Shown in pieces: positions 1 through 5,899 of a stretch of DNA of 5,899 bases. The notes under the pieces were generated by a model. It ran no database searches, was not told the DNA's origin, and worked only from the letters and a program-made list of their open reading frames with translations. Position numbers and translations under genes: made by a program. The DNA is from Fibrobacterota bacterium (GTDB taxonomy: Bacteria; Fibrobacterota; Chitinivibrionia; Chitinivibrionales; JANQEN01): positions 1 to 5,899 of the forward strand of contig JAUXBV010000237.1 of the NCBI GenBank assembly GCA_030619215.1. The letters are read 5' to 3'. Every line of letters starts with the position of its first letter. The stretch's first letter is position 1.

Positions 1-2
1 CT

Positions 3-1097
3 TTACCGGTACTAAACATCACTTCGCAAAGAAATACAAATGGATATGTTCATACTATAGAACAGGGCTACGACTCCCTCCATATTTTTGACACGCTGCA
101 AGATACAATTTTATATATAGAAGATATGATTGTTTATGATTCCATAACCCCTGTTTTCCAACTCATTAAGGAAGGGCAGCTAATAAGTCAATCTTCTTCC
201 GACTCAATTACTATTGGAGATACAACTCTTTACTGGGATACCGTCATTACCGTTCCGGAAACAACGGTGGTGCATGACATAAATACAATACTTATCCATA
301 TTATAGAAGGCCTGGATACCATAGATGTTATTCAGTATGACACTGTACATATTTTAACGAACATTTCCCAGGATACAATTATTCAGAAGTCAATAAAATC
401 CCCAAAGGAATCCCTTATTCTGAAAGCTTCAAATCCTGAGTGGTGGGATATCACGGACGAAGACACGATAAAAAATATATGCATGTATGTTCGCCTTGAC
501 TCAATTCAAAGTAACTCAATGCAATTCATTGAAAATGTACATCTGGAACTGAAGTATCTAAAAGTAGACAAAAACGCTACCATTACCAAGACTTTGAAAC
601 CATCTTATTATGATGTCTCTGTTTTTGAATCAGACCCATTGTCACTCGATACAATCATTCAGTCTTCAAGCGCATCGGGACGCTACGCGTTGCTTGAATT
701 GGATTTAAAAGCAATATGGGATAGTATGAGAGACAGCACCGGTCAAATCCGGTATCGCAATTTTCCAAGAGCGGACCTTACCCTTTATCCCGACACTGTT
801 ATACTGCATAAATCTGCCATGGCATCAACGGCCATTCGCTATGCTCTACTTGATAAAAAAGTAAACAGCATTGAAGAAATCAAAAACTACAATGTATTAA
901 CATCCATCTCGACAAGTACTGAAAATGCAGGGATAACCATTAATAATTTCTTAATAGATATGCTTTATACATCAACGCCATTGCCGGATAAGGGATACTT
1001 ATATATTAGGATGTACCCGTTTCATTATGCACATATTAAATGGAAAATCCCGGATGAAGGATTTCCAATCAGTTATATAATATCGAATAAGGATTAA
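3..1097 (+). CDS. Secreted-type beta-rich surface protein with Asp-Thr repeat linker, 5' partial
   Basis: The reading frame is open to the left edge of the window, so the true start lies upstream; 364 residues are visible. The ATG at 126 is probably internal, because the same repeat style (FDT, QDT, YDS) continues through the residues before it. The stretch at about 66-395 is built from degenerate units in which Asp-Thr or Asp-Ser alternates with hydrophobic residues (GDT, WDT, LDT, YDT, QDT). Such linkers are common in Fibrobacter and Bacteroidetes envelope proteins. From about 410 onward the sequence looks like a beta-sandwich resembling DNRLRE or DUF4270-type domains (VHLELKYLK, YDVSVFESD, RADLTLYPD, GYLYIRMYP); this is a weak, by-eye resemblance. 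No catalytic motif is recognised. The stop lies 14 bases before the outer-membrane protein gene, so the two are probably cotranscribed and may act together at the surface. Function unknown. Confidence 0.8.
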   Translation, partial: LPVLNITSQRNTNGYVHTIEQGYDSLHIFDTLQDTILYIEDMIVYDSITPVFQLIKEGQLISQSSSDSITIGDTTLYWDTVITVPETTVVHDINTILIHIIEGLDTIDVIQYDTVHILTNISQDTIIQKSIKSPKESLILKASNPEWWDITDEDTIKNICMYVRLDSIQSNSMQFIENVHLELKYLKVDKNATITKTLKPSYYDVSVFESDPLSLDTIIQSSSASGRYALLELDLKAIWDSMRDSTGQIRYRNFPRADLTLYPDTVILHKSAMASTAIRYALLDKKVNSIEEIKNYNVLTSISTSTENAGITINNFLIDMLYTSTPLPDKGYLYIRMYPFHYAHIKWKIPDEGFPISYIISNKD

Positions 1098-1111
1098 AGG
1101 CTTTTATTAAC

Positions 1112-2464
1112 ATGAATATACCAGTGAGAGTTATTGCGATTATCGCCCTTATCCTTAAGACCTCTATTTGGAGCCAGTCAATACTCTCCTCAACCTATCC
1201 ATTCGGCCTGCCTCTCAGGCCTCTCTCCGGCACAGCTCTCTGTATGGGAGGCACTTCCGTAGGCATACCCAACGACCACCATGTTATGCTGGCGAACCCG
1301 GCAAACCTTGGAACCATTAACACAACGGCTTTTTCCTCACTATTATTAGTTGACTACCTCAGAATTAAAGATCACGACTTATATACCGACCACCTTAATG
1401 CCGTTCCGAGACAAATCTCCTTTGCTTTACCGTTTGGCATTGCCGGCACTATGGCATTTTCTCTGTCAAAATATACTGACGCAAACGTAAAATACCGCCA
1501 GGATAAAACCAAGGTTACGCCGGGAGACCCGTTATTCCCGAAATATTACAGAACATCATATGATTGCCAGGGAGGTACGACATCCTGGCAGGCAGGCTGG
1601 GGACGCAGCTTTGGTAAGTTTATCAACGTCGGTCTTGCGTACCAGCGCTCATACTTTTTATTAAACAGCACAAAGCTTGAGGATTATATCTATGCACAAA
1701 TAGTATACGACACAACTTTTTACCCGGATACCAACATCATTGACACTATTGAAAGCCATGAATCGGTAATACGTGAAATTACAGAGCGCGACAGTTCTCA
1801 TTTTGTATTCAGGGGAAACGGCATCCGGGTCGGACTTATGGGAACGATTAAAGACCTGTCAATTGGTATTGCTGTAAACTATTATTTCAAAAGCGAGCTT
1901 TCATATAAAAACGCGATATACAATGAGATCAATAGTGAGCCTATCAGCAGCTCGGTTACATCAGATAAAAAAATTGTCATGCAACCACCCCCGTCAGTCA
2001 CACTGGGACTCTCATACGCTTTCTCGCCGAAATGGCTTGTGGGCGCCGATATGCATCTTGACCTGTGGAAATATTATACTTTGGAAATCGATACCTTTTC
2101 TGCCAAAACTCAGGAAAAGATACGAAAGGATATCGCGGATATCGCTGAGGATAATACCATAACTATTTCATCGGGTTTCCGTTTCATACCGGCACCAAAC
2201 CTCCTTGTCCCTAAATACTGGGAGACGATCCATTACAGGGGGGGGATACGATATTCACAACTGCCGGGTAAAAACAGCTCGGAAATATCAGGCTCACTGG
2301 GATTTGGTTTTCCCCTGAGAGGGAACGGCCTTCTCGATCTCGGACTTGAACTTGGAAAAAGAACGCATGAAAGATACTCAAATTATGAAGAGCAATTTCT
2401 GCAGGTGATTATCGGTATAAACGGTGGGCGCAAATGGAGAAAAATTCCAACAGGCACTTACTAA
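1112..2464 (+). CDS. Outer-membrane beta-barrel protein, OmpP1/PorV-like
   Basis: The 450-residue product begins with a signal peptide: a short basic start (MNIPVR), a hydrophobic core VIAIIALIL at residues 7-15, and likely cleavage near residues 21-23 (WSQS). The mature N-terminus has a Gly-rich segment followed by LMGGT-like and LANPANLG motifs (about residues 43-67). This pattern is typical of long-chain barrel proteins of the FadL/OmpP1/PorV type. The rest alternates amphipathic beta-strands with polar loops, and the last strand (EQFLQVIIGI) is followed by a short basic tail ending in Tyr. The assignment to an outer-membrane barrel is strong; the exact family and any substrate are inference. 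The ATG is preceded by AAAGG at an 11-base spacing, which overlaps the stop of the upstream gene and supports coupled expression. An eight-G run lies within the gene at 2238-2245. Confidence 0.82.
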   Translation: MNIPVRVIAIIALILKTSIWSQSILSSTYPFGLPLRPLSGTALCMGGTSVGIPNDHHVMLANPANLGTINTTAFSSLLLVDYLRIKDHDLYTDHLNAVPRQISFALPFGIAGTMAFSLSKYTDANVKYRQDKTKVTPGDPLFPKYYRTSYDCQGGTTSWQAGWGRSFGKFINVGLAYQRSYFLLNSTKLEDYIYAQIVYDTTFYPDTNIIDTIESHESVIREITERDSSHFVFRGNGIRVGLMGTIKDLSIGIAVNYYFKSELSYKNAIYNEINSEPISSSVTSDKKIVMQPPPSVTLGLSYAFSPKWLVGADMHLDLWKYYTLEIDTFSAKTQEKIRKDIADIAEDNTITISSGFRFIPAPNLLVPKYWETIHYRGGIRYSQLPGKNSSEISGSLGFGFPLRGNGLLDLGLELGKRTHERYSNYEEQFLQVIIGINGGRKWRKIPTGTY

Positions 2465-2495
2465 ATAGTGCTTGCATTCCTGATAAGAGAACAGT

Positions 2496-3215
2496 ATGCC
2501 GGCTCGAAAATCCCCCAAGAAAAAAAACAGCATAAAAAAAATAAACGTCAATGGAACCGGCAGGAAGAAAGTCGCTGTTAAAAAATCTAAAGGTATAAAA
2601 TCTGCCCTTAAAAAACCAGCTCCCGGAAAAAAAACAAAAAAGAAAAGAGTTGATAATAATTCCGCATACCTTCTTAATACGGATCTCCCGAAACGCTATA
2701 ATAAGACATATCTCAGGGCACTGCCGAAAGACCCTAACTGGCTATTCGTATACTGGGAGATTTCAGAAAAGACCATTGATACGGCTATAAATAAAACGGG
2801 AATTGAGCAATTTGAAGCTGCGAAACCGATACTTCGCCTCCTGGACATAACGGATATTGAATACAATGGAACAAATGCATGGAAATATTTTGATGTTCAT
2901 GTCCACTATTATGCAAACAACTGGTATGTAAAAGTTCCAGAACCGGGGAGGACATATATTGTGGAATACGGCAACATCACCTCCGGGGGAACGTTTTTTC
3001 CCATGATGCAATCAAATGTTGTAAAGACACCGCGAGATAATTATAGTGAGATAATTGATGAGGAATGGTCTACAGCAGGCACAAAGGAGCTGACCAAGTT
3101 TTCTATTAACTATCCGGAAGAATCTTATGGCGGAGCCAGTGAAAGTTTACTTCAGACACCATCATTTCTTGGCTCAAGTGAGAATACTCCTACTGACAGC
3201 TCCGTAAGAAAGTAG
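2496..3215 (+). CDS. DUF4912 domain protein with lysine-rich N-terminal tail
   Basis: This 239-residue protein has no signal peptide and is probably cytoplasmic. Residues 1-52 form a basic, presumably disordered tail: 19 Lys and 3 Arg among the first 51 residues and no acidic residue. Residues about 65-181 match the DUF4912 pattern: LPKDPNWLFVYWEIS (76-90), LRLLDIT (113-119), YFDVHVHYYANNWYVKVP (131-148), IVEYG (155-159), and FPMMQSNVVKTPRD (168-181). The remainder is Ser/Thr/Glu-rich and low in complexity. DUF4912 has no established biochemical activity. Its small beta-rich form with conserved Trp and Tyr could suit carbohydrate binding, but that is inference. The gene is followed after 16 bases by the GH57 branching enzyme, and I recall DUF4912 genes next to GH57/DUF1957 genes in other phyla, so a role in alpha-glucan metabolism is plausible. 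The ATG has only a weak ribosome-binding site (AAGAGA). Confidence 0.85.
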   Translation: MPARKSPKKKNSIKKINVNGTGRKKVAVKKSKGIKSALKKPAPGKKTKKKRVDNNSAYLLNTDLPKRYNKTYLRALPKDPNWLFVYWEISEKTIDTAINKTGIEQFEAAKPILRLLDITDIEYNGTNAWKYFDVHVHYYANNWYVKVPEPGRTYIVEYGNITSGGTFFPMMQSNVVKTPRDNYSEIIDEEWSTAGTKELTKFSINYPEESYGGASESLLQTPSFLGSSENTPTDSSVRK

Positions 3216-3231
3216 ATGGAATCGGTAAGAT

Positions 3232-4833
3232 ATGGATCAAACACCTTCTAAACCGAAAGGTTACCTGAGCCTGGTTCTCCATGCGCATCTCCCATTTGTC
3301 TACCACCCTGAGCACGATTATATCAGGGAAGAGAACTGGCTCTTTGAAGCCATTACCGGGGCATATATTCCGTTGTATACTATCTTTGAGAACCTTATCA
3401 GCGATAATGTCCCTTTCAGAATAACCATGTCTTTCACTCCCCCGCTCTGCTCAATGCTTACCAGTCGGATTCTCCAGGAAAAATATGCCGGATACATTAA
3501 CAAACTGATCCGATTAGCTGAGAAAGAGACAGTCCGCATAAAAAAAGACCCTGTTCTTCTTGAGACCGCAGCAATGTACCTGGACAAATTCCAGCGTTAC
3601 CGCACTGTTTTTATTGACCGGTGCAACGGCAACCTGGTAAAGGCATTCCGGGAGCTTCAGGATCAGGGTGTTCTTGAAATAATCAGCTCCGCTGCAACAC
3701 ATGGCTATTTCCCAAACATGCAGTGCAATACAAATGCTGTCCGGGCACAGATACAGATCGGTGTCGAATCATACGCCAAATTTTTCGGAAGAACACCCAA
3801 CGGTATGTGGCTGCCTGAATGCGGTTATTACCCGGGTGTCGAAGAGCTCCTGAAAGAAGCCGGATTAAAATATTTCTTTACAGATACACATGGCGTCCTG
3901 TTTGCAGAGCCCAGGCCAAAATACGGTGTGTTTGCTCCAATCTTCTGCAACAACACCAATGTCGCAGCTTTCGGAAGGGATGTCGAGTCTTCAAAGTCAG
4001 TCTGGAGCTCAAAAGTAGGTTACCCCGGAGATCCTCTCTATAGAGAATTTTATAGGGATATTGGATTTGATGCGGATATCAATTATATCAAACCCTTTAT
4101 AGATCCAAATGGGGAGCGCACCTACACCGGGATTAAGTATTACAAGATAACCGGAGATACGGACAATAAAGAACCTTATATCTACGACGAAGCTCTCAAC
4201 AGGGCATTCGACCATGCCGGCAACTTTTTATACAACAGGCAAAAACAGGTTGAGCATCTCGAATCTATAATGGATCGCACGCCGGTCATTGTCGCCCCCT
4301 ATGACGCAGAGCTTTTCGGACACTGGTGGTATGAAGGACCTTACTGGTTGAATTTCCTGATCAGAAAGATTGCCTTTGAGCAGAACAGCATCAAGCTTGT
4401 AACGCCATCCGACTACCTGGCAGAATATCCAACCAACCAGAAGTGCGAGCCCTGTTTTTCAAGCTGGGGGCAGAAAGGCTATTCGGACGTCTGGCTTGAC
4501 TCCAGTAATGACTGGATCTACCGCCACCTGCATATGATTGAGGCGATAATGAATGAATGCGCAATTAAATACCCCAACGCGAGCGGCTTACTGAAACGAA
4601 CCCTCAATCAGATGGTTCGTGAACTGTTGCTGGCAGAATCGAGCGACTGGGCTTTTATAATGAAAACCGGAACAATGGTTGAATATGCAGTACGGCGTAC
4701 CCGTGAGCATATCGCAAATTTTCTGCGTCTCCATAATGATATTATTTCAAACACAATTGATGAAACATACCTTCACAGTATAGAAACACATAACTGTATT
4801 TTTTCTGAAGTAAACTATAAAGTTTATGCATGA
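3232..4833 (+). CDS. GH57 1,4-alpha-glucan branching enzyme with DUF1957 domain
   Basis: This 533-residue cytoplasmic protein has the length and layout of GH57 glycogen branching enzymes (EC 2.4.1.18), which cut alpha-1,4 chains and rejoin them through alpha-1,6 bonds. All five family motifs can be read: HAHLPF (17-22), LEIISSAATHGYFP (148-161), GMWLPECGYYP (191-201) with nucleophile Glu196, APYDAELFGHWW (355-366) with acid/base Asp358, and SSWG (410-413). The segment GYPGDPLYREFYRDIGFD (263-280) is typical of the branching subfamily. The C-terminal DUF1957 region carries RELLLAESSDWAFIMKTG (463-480). A CxxC pair (Cys405, Cys408) sits just before motif five. The ATG is 16 bases after the DUF4912 stop, with a weak GGTAAG upstream. 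Some GH57 members with these motifs are mainly hydrolytic, so branching activity is a family-based prediction. The usual symbol glgB belongs to the unrelated GH13 enzyme and is not used here. Confidence 0.95.
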   Translation: MDQTPSKPKGYLSLVLHAHLPFVYHPEHDYIREENWLFEAITGAYIPLYTIFENLISDNVPFRITMSFTPPLCSMLTSRILQEKYAGYINKLIRLAEKETVRIKKDPVLLETAAMYLDKFQRYRTVFIDRCNGNLVKAFRELQDQGVLEIISSAATHGYFPNMQCNTNAVRAQIQIGVESYAKFFGRTPNGMWLPECGYYPGVEELLKEAGLKYFFTDTHGVLFAEPRPKYGVFAPIFCNNTNVAAFGRDVESSKSVWSSKVGYPGDPLYREFYRDIGFDADINYIKPFIDPNGERTYTGIKYYKITGDTDNKEPYIYDEALNRAFDHAGNFLYNRQKQVEHLESIMDRTPVIVAPYDAELFGHWWYEGPYWLNFLIRKIAFEQNSIKLVTPSDYLAEYPTNQKCEPCFSSWGQKGYSDVWLDSSNDWIYRHLHMIEAIMNECAIKYPNASGLLKRTLNQMVRELLLAESSDWAFIMKTGTMVEYAVRRTREHIANFLRLHNDIISNTIDETYLHSIETHNCIFSEVNYKVYA

Positions 4834-4879
4834 AACTATATTTCCCGGTTGCGTTGATATGTTTATTTTTTGTCTCCGT

Positions 4880-4897
4880 CCCCTTCTTGCAAAGGGG
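4880..4897. repeat. Short inverted repeat, perfect 6-bp stem
   Basis: CCCCTT at 4880-4885 pairs with AAGGGG at 4892-4897 around a 6-base loop. It lies 46 bases after the branching-enzyme stop. No T run follows on either strand, so it is not a standard intrinsic terminator. Palindromes of this CCCCTT...AAGGGG type often belong to dispersed intergenic repeats, which is the reading I favour, without proof. Confidence 0.5.
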
Positions 4898-4935
4898 TTG
4901 CTGAGATGTACGAGATACCTGTGGAATCGATAAAA

Positions 4936-4962
4936 AGACGAAGCCGGGGAGGTTTGGCGTCT
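4936..4962. repeat. Second inverted repeat in the spacer
   Basis: AGACG at 4936-4940 pairs with CGTCT at 4958-4962 across 17 bases. An alternative inner pairing of GCC (4943-4945) with GGC (4956-4958) is possible. It lies in the G+C-rich half of the spacer, close to the first inverted repeat, and may belong to the same element. No T tract follows. Confidence 0.35.
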
Positions 4963-5059
4963 GAAGCGAGAAGATTGTTATTATTTTTCTCTGTATATAG
5001 ATATTTTGATTTGTTAAGGAAATATTTTATTTTAAGTACAAATAATATTTGATCATAAG

Positions 5060-5088
5060 TTGGATATGAGACATTGGTAGCGTATAAA
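5060..5088 (+). promoter_or_regulatory. Candidate sigma70-like promoter
   Basis: TTGGAT (5060-5065) and TATAAA (5083-5088) are separated by 17 bases. The -10 matches the sigma70 consensus at 5 of 6 positions and the -35 at only 3 of 6. A competing pair is TTGGTA (5074-5079) and TATTAA (5098-5103) with 18 bases between. The region is so A+T-rich that a -10 match is expected by chance, so this is a weak call. A promoter here is needed on context grounds, because the next gene is 301 bases from the preceding one. Confidence 0.3.
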
Positions 5089-5134
5089 AAATTTAACTAT
5101 TAAAAATTTTTATTTATTGTTATTAAGTATTAAC

Positions 5135-5806
5135 ATGAAAAAACTCACTTTTATTTTAGTTGTTATATTAGCAGTATCATCGTATAGCCAAATCAATAAA
5201 AGTTATTTCGGCGTCATAGGCTCTTTAACACTTCCGTTAGATGAATTTAAAAATGATAATTATTTTAATCAAGAAGGATTAGCTTTAAGCGGATTCAGCG
5301 GTGGTGTTCAATACACTCTACCACTTTTTAATAAGTATGTGGCTTTTTTATTTGAATCTTCCGTAATTGTAAATTTTTTCAACATAGAGGGTGGAGAAGA
5401 TGATGTTGTATTGAGAATTATGTTTGATCCTGAAGGTGGAAATTATTTTAACATTCCTATCCTTAGTGGTATTAAATTCACAATACCTATTTCCTCAACA
5501 CTCAAATTACATGCATCTGGTCAAGCAGGCTTTAATATTCTGAAGGAGTCAGAACTAAGTAGTAACGAAACAACTTTTGGAAGAGGTAAAGTTGTAATAG
5601 ATTTCGATCCTGATGTGACATTTGCATGGGGAATTGGTGTAGGAATTGCATTTTTAGATCGATTTAATGTTGGAGTAAAGTTTTTATATCTTGGAAAACC
5701 GGAATTCGATTACGATGCTTGTTTTCGAGACCCACAATGGAACTTCGGAGGTGAACGAGAATTTAAGGTACATGTTTTTCAATTTGTTTTAGGTTATGAC
5801 TTTTAA
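5135..5806 (+). CDS. Small outer-membrane beta-barrel protein, A+T-rich gene
   Basis: The 223-residue product starts with a clear signal peptide (MKKLTFILVVILAVSSYSQ), which fixes the start at the ATG; a TTG six codons upstream would only add residues before the Lys-Lys. The mature part alternates glycine- and aromatic-rich strands with polar loops (YFGVIGSLTLPL, FSGGVQYTLPLF, LHASGQAGFNIL, FAWGIGVGIAFL, FNVGVKFLYLG) and ends VHVFQFVLGYDF. The terminal Phe is a typical beta-barrel assembly signal. Size and pattern fit an 8- to 10-stranded barrel of the porin-like outer-membrane beta-barrel superfamily. Ligand and role are unknown. There is no recognisable Shine-Dalgarno sequence, only an A+T-rich leader as in many Bacteroidetes. 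Base use is markedly more A+T-rich than in the four genes to the left, and a group II intron end lies 28 bases past the stop on the other strand, so it may be an acquired gene. Confidence 0.82.
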   Translation: MKKLTFILVVILAVSSYSQINKSYFGVIGSLTLPLDEFKNDNYFNQEGLALSGFSGGVQYTLPLFNKYVAFLFESSVIVNFFNIEGGEDDVVLRIMFDPEGGNYFNIPILSGIKFTIPISSTLKLHASGQAGFNILKESELSSNETTFGRGKVVIDFDPDVTFAWGIGVGIAFLDRFNVGVKFLYLGKPEFDYDACFRDPQWNFGGEREFKVHVFQFVLGYDF

Positions 5807-5808
5807 TT

Positions 5809-5834
5809 TATCTGTATCTGGGGACGTATCTGGG
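5809..5834. repeat. Short direct repeats at the intron junction
   Basis: GTATCTGGG occurs at 5814-5822 and again at 5826-5834, a period of 12 bases. The core TATCTG occurs three times (5809-5814, 5815-5820, 5827-5832). The last copy runs to the predicted 3' end of the group II intron. It may be part of the intron target or of another small element into which the intron inserted. Confidence 0.55.
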
Positions 5835-5836
5835 TC

Positions 5837-5870
5837 GAGTAGACCGAGGAAACTTCCCCCTCAGTCTCTC
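5837..5870 (-). ncRNA. Group II intron domain VI with bulged branch-point A
   Basis: On the minus strand, 5870-5859 pairs with 5849-5837 to give 9 bp next to the loop, one unpaired adenosine at 5840, and 3 bp at the base (GAG with CUC). The loop is 9 bases. The single bulged A on the 3' strand is the expected lariat branch point. One U-G pair (5863-5845) is present and all other pairs are Watson-Crick, so the domain looks intact. Confidence 0.88.
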
Positions 5871-5872
5871 AC

Positions 5873-5899
5873 AGAACCGTGCTTGAACCTCTCGATTCA
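5873..5899 (-). ncRNA. Group II intron domain V (3' part)
   Basis: Read on the minus strand, UGAAUC and GGUUCA form a 6-bp distal stem (one G-U pair) closed by a GAGA tetraloop of the GNRA type. A two-base AG bulge (5883-5882) follows, and then CACGGUUCU, the 3' strand of the proximal helix. Its partner, expected to resemble AGAGCCGUG with the catalytic AGC triad, lies just outside the window. The G-U pair forms only on the minus-strand RNA, which fixes the orientation. Confidence 0.88.

Larger units (their letters stand above)
4834..5134. other. Long intergenic spacer of mixed composition
   Basis: There is no convincing gene in these 301 bases. The half up to about 4975 is comparatively G+C-rich and contains short inverted repeats. 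The half from about 4976 is strongly A+T-rich and includes a candidate promoter for the next gene. A 60-codon frame at 4870-5052 starts with TTG, has no ribosome-binding site, and its product resembles nothing I recognise. The spacer separates the four-gene run on the left from an A+T-rich gene on the right and may mark the edge of an accessory segment. Confidence 0.7.
5834..5899 (-). mobile_element. Group II intron, 3' end only (domains V partial and VI)
   Basis: On the minus strand, the sequence from the right edge to 5834 reads as the last two domains of a bacterial group II self-splicing intron, a ribozyme retroelement that usually encodes a reverse transcriptase/maturase. Domain V is followed by a two-base linker, then domain VI with a bulged adenosine. 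The intron would end in AC at 5835-5834, matching the AY rule, and the branch-point adenosine at 5840 would then be seventh from the end, as is normal. The intron runs leftward on this map, so its body, any maturase gene and the 5' exon lie beyond the right edge. The 3' exon begins at 5833 and is intergenic, antisense to the adjacent barrel gene. The subclass cannot be set from this fragment. Confidence 0.88.

Noticed and set aside
126..128. ATG at 126 as the start of the first gene
   Set aside because: The frame stays open to the window edge, the repeat-type sequence continues upstream of it, and no signal peptide follows the ATG.
2763..4215. Antisense and alternate-frame open stretches over the DUF4912 and GH57 genes
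   Set aside because: They lie inside genes with strong family matches, lack start signals and family resemblance, and are expected by chance at this composition.
4880..4897. Intrinsic terminator for the branching-enzyme operon
   Set aside because: The hairpin is followed by TTGCTGAG on the plus strand, and by ACGGAGAC on the minus strand, with no T run on either side.
4894..4945. TPP riboswitch-like string (GCTGAGATG, ATACC, GGAATCGATAA) in the spacer
   Set aside because: The CTGAGA box is present, but the conserved GAACCTGAT segment and matching helices are missing, and the next gene is a barrel protein about 190 bases away with no thiamine link. An Infernal search with RF00059 would settle it.
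4870..5052. Possible 60-residue coding frame in the spacer
   Set aside because: It starts at TTG with no ribosome-binding site, crosses the composition change and the inverted repeats, and encodes nothing recognisable.
5117..5134. Upstream TTG start for the small barrel protein
   Set aside because: The ATG at 5135 starts a textbook signal peptide (MKKL...); the extra six residues would only place a hydrophobic stretch before the basic region.

Overview
The window looks like chromosomal DNA from an uncultured or little-studied Gram-negative bacterium, possibly of the Fibrobacteres-Chlorobi-Bacteroidetes (FCB) assemblage. Three things point that way. There are two outer-membrane beta-barrel proteins with signal peptides and aromatic C-termini. 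There is a secreted-type protein with a degenerate Asp-Thr repeat linker of the kind common in Fibrobacter and Bacteroidetes surface proteins. Shine-Dalgarno signals are weak throughout. The phylum assignment is inference.

Positions 3-4833 hold four same-strand genes with gaps of only 14, 31 and 16 bases, so probably one operon. In order they are: a 5'-truncated beta-rich surface protein with an Asp-Thr repeat N-terminal part; a 450-residue outer-membrane barrel protein; a DUF4912 protein with a very lysine-rich tail; and a GH57/DUF1957 1,4-alpha-glucan branching enzyme in which all five GH57 motifs and both catalytic residues can be read. The last two form a DUF4912-GH57 pair and suggest cytoplasmic glycogen or alpha-glucan branching with a dedicated accessory protein. 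Why they follow two envelope genes is unexplained.

Positions 4834-5134 are a 301-base spacer. Its first half holds G+C-rich short inverted repeats that may be a remnant of a dispersed repeat. Its second half is very A+T-rich and carries a candidate promoter.

Positions 5135-5806 encode a small outer-membrane barrel protein of clearly lower G+C (about one third in a sampled line, against about half in the branching-enzyme gene), likely acquired or under different constraint.

On the minus strand, positions 5834-5899 hold the 3' end of a group II intron: most of domain V, all of domain VI with a bulged branch-point adenosine, and an AC 3' terminus. The rest of the intron, and any reverse transcriptase/maturase, lies beyond the right edge. 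The intron end abuts a short direct repeat. No CRISPR array, tRNA or rRNA was seen, and no convincing riboswitch.
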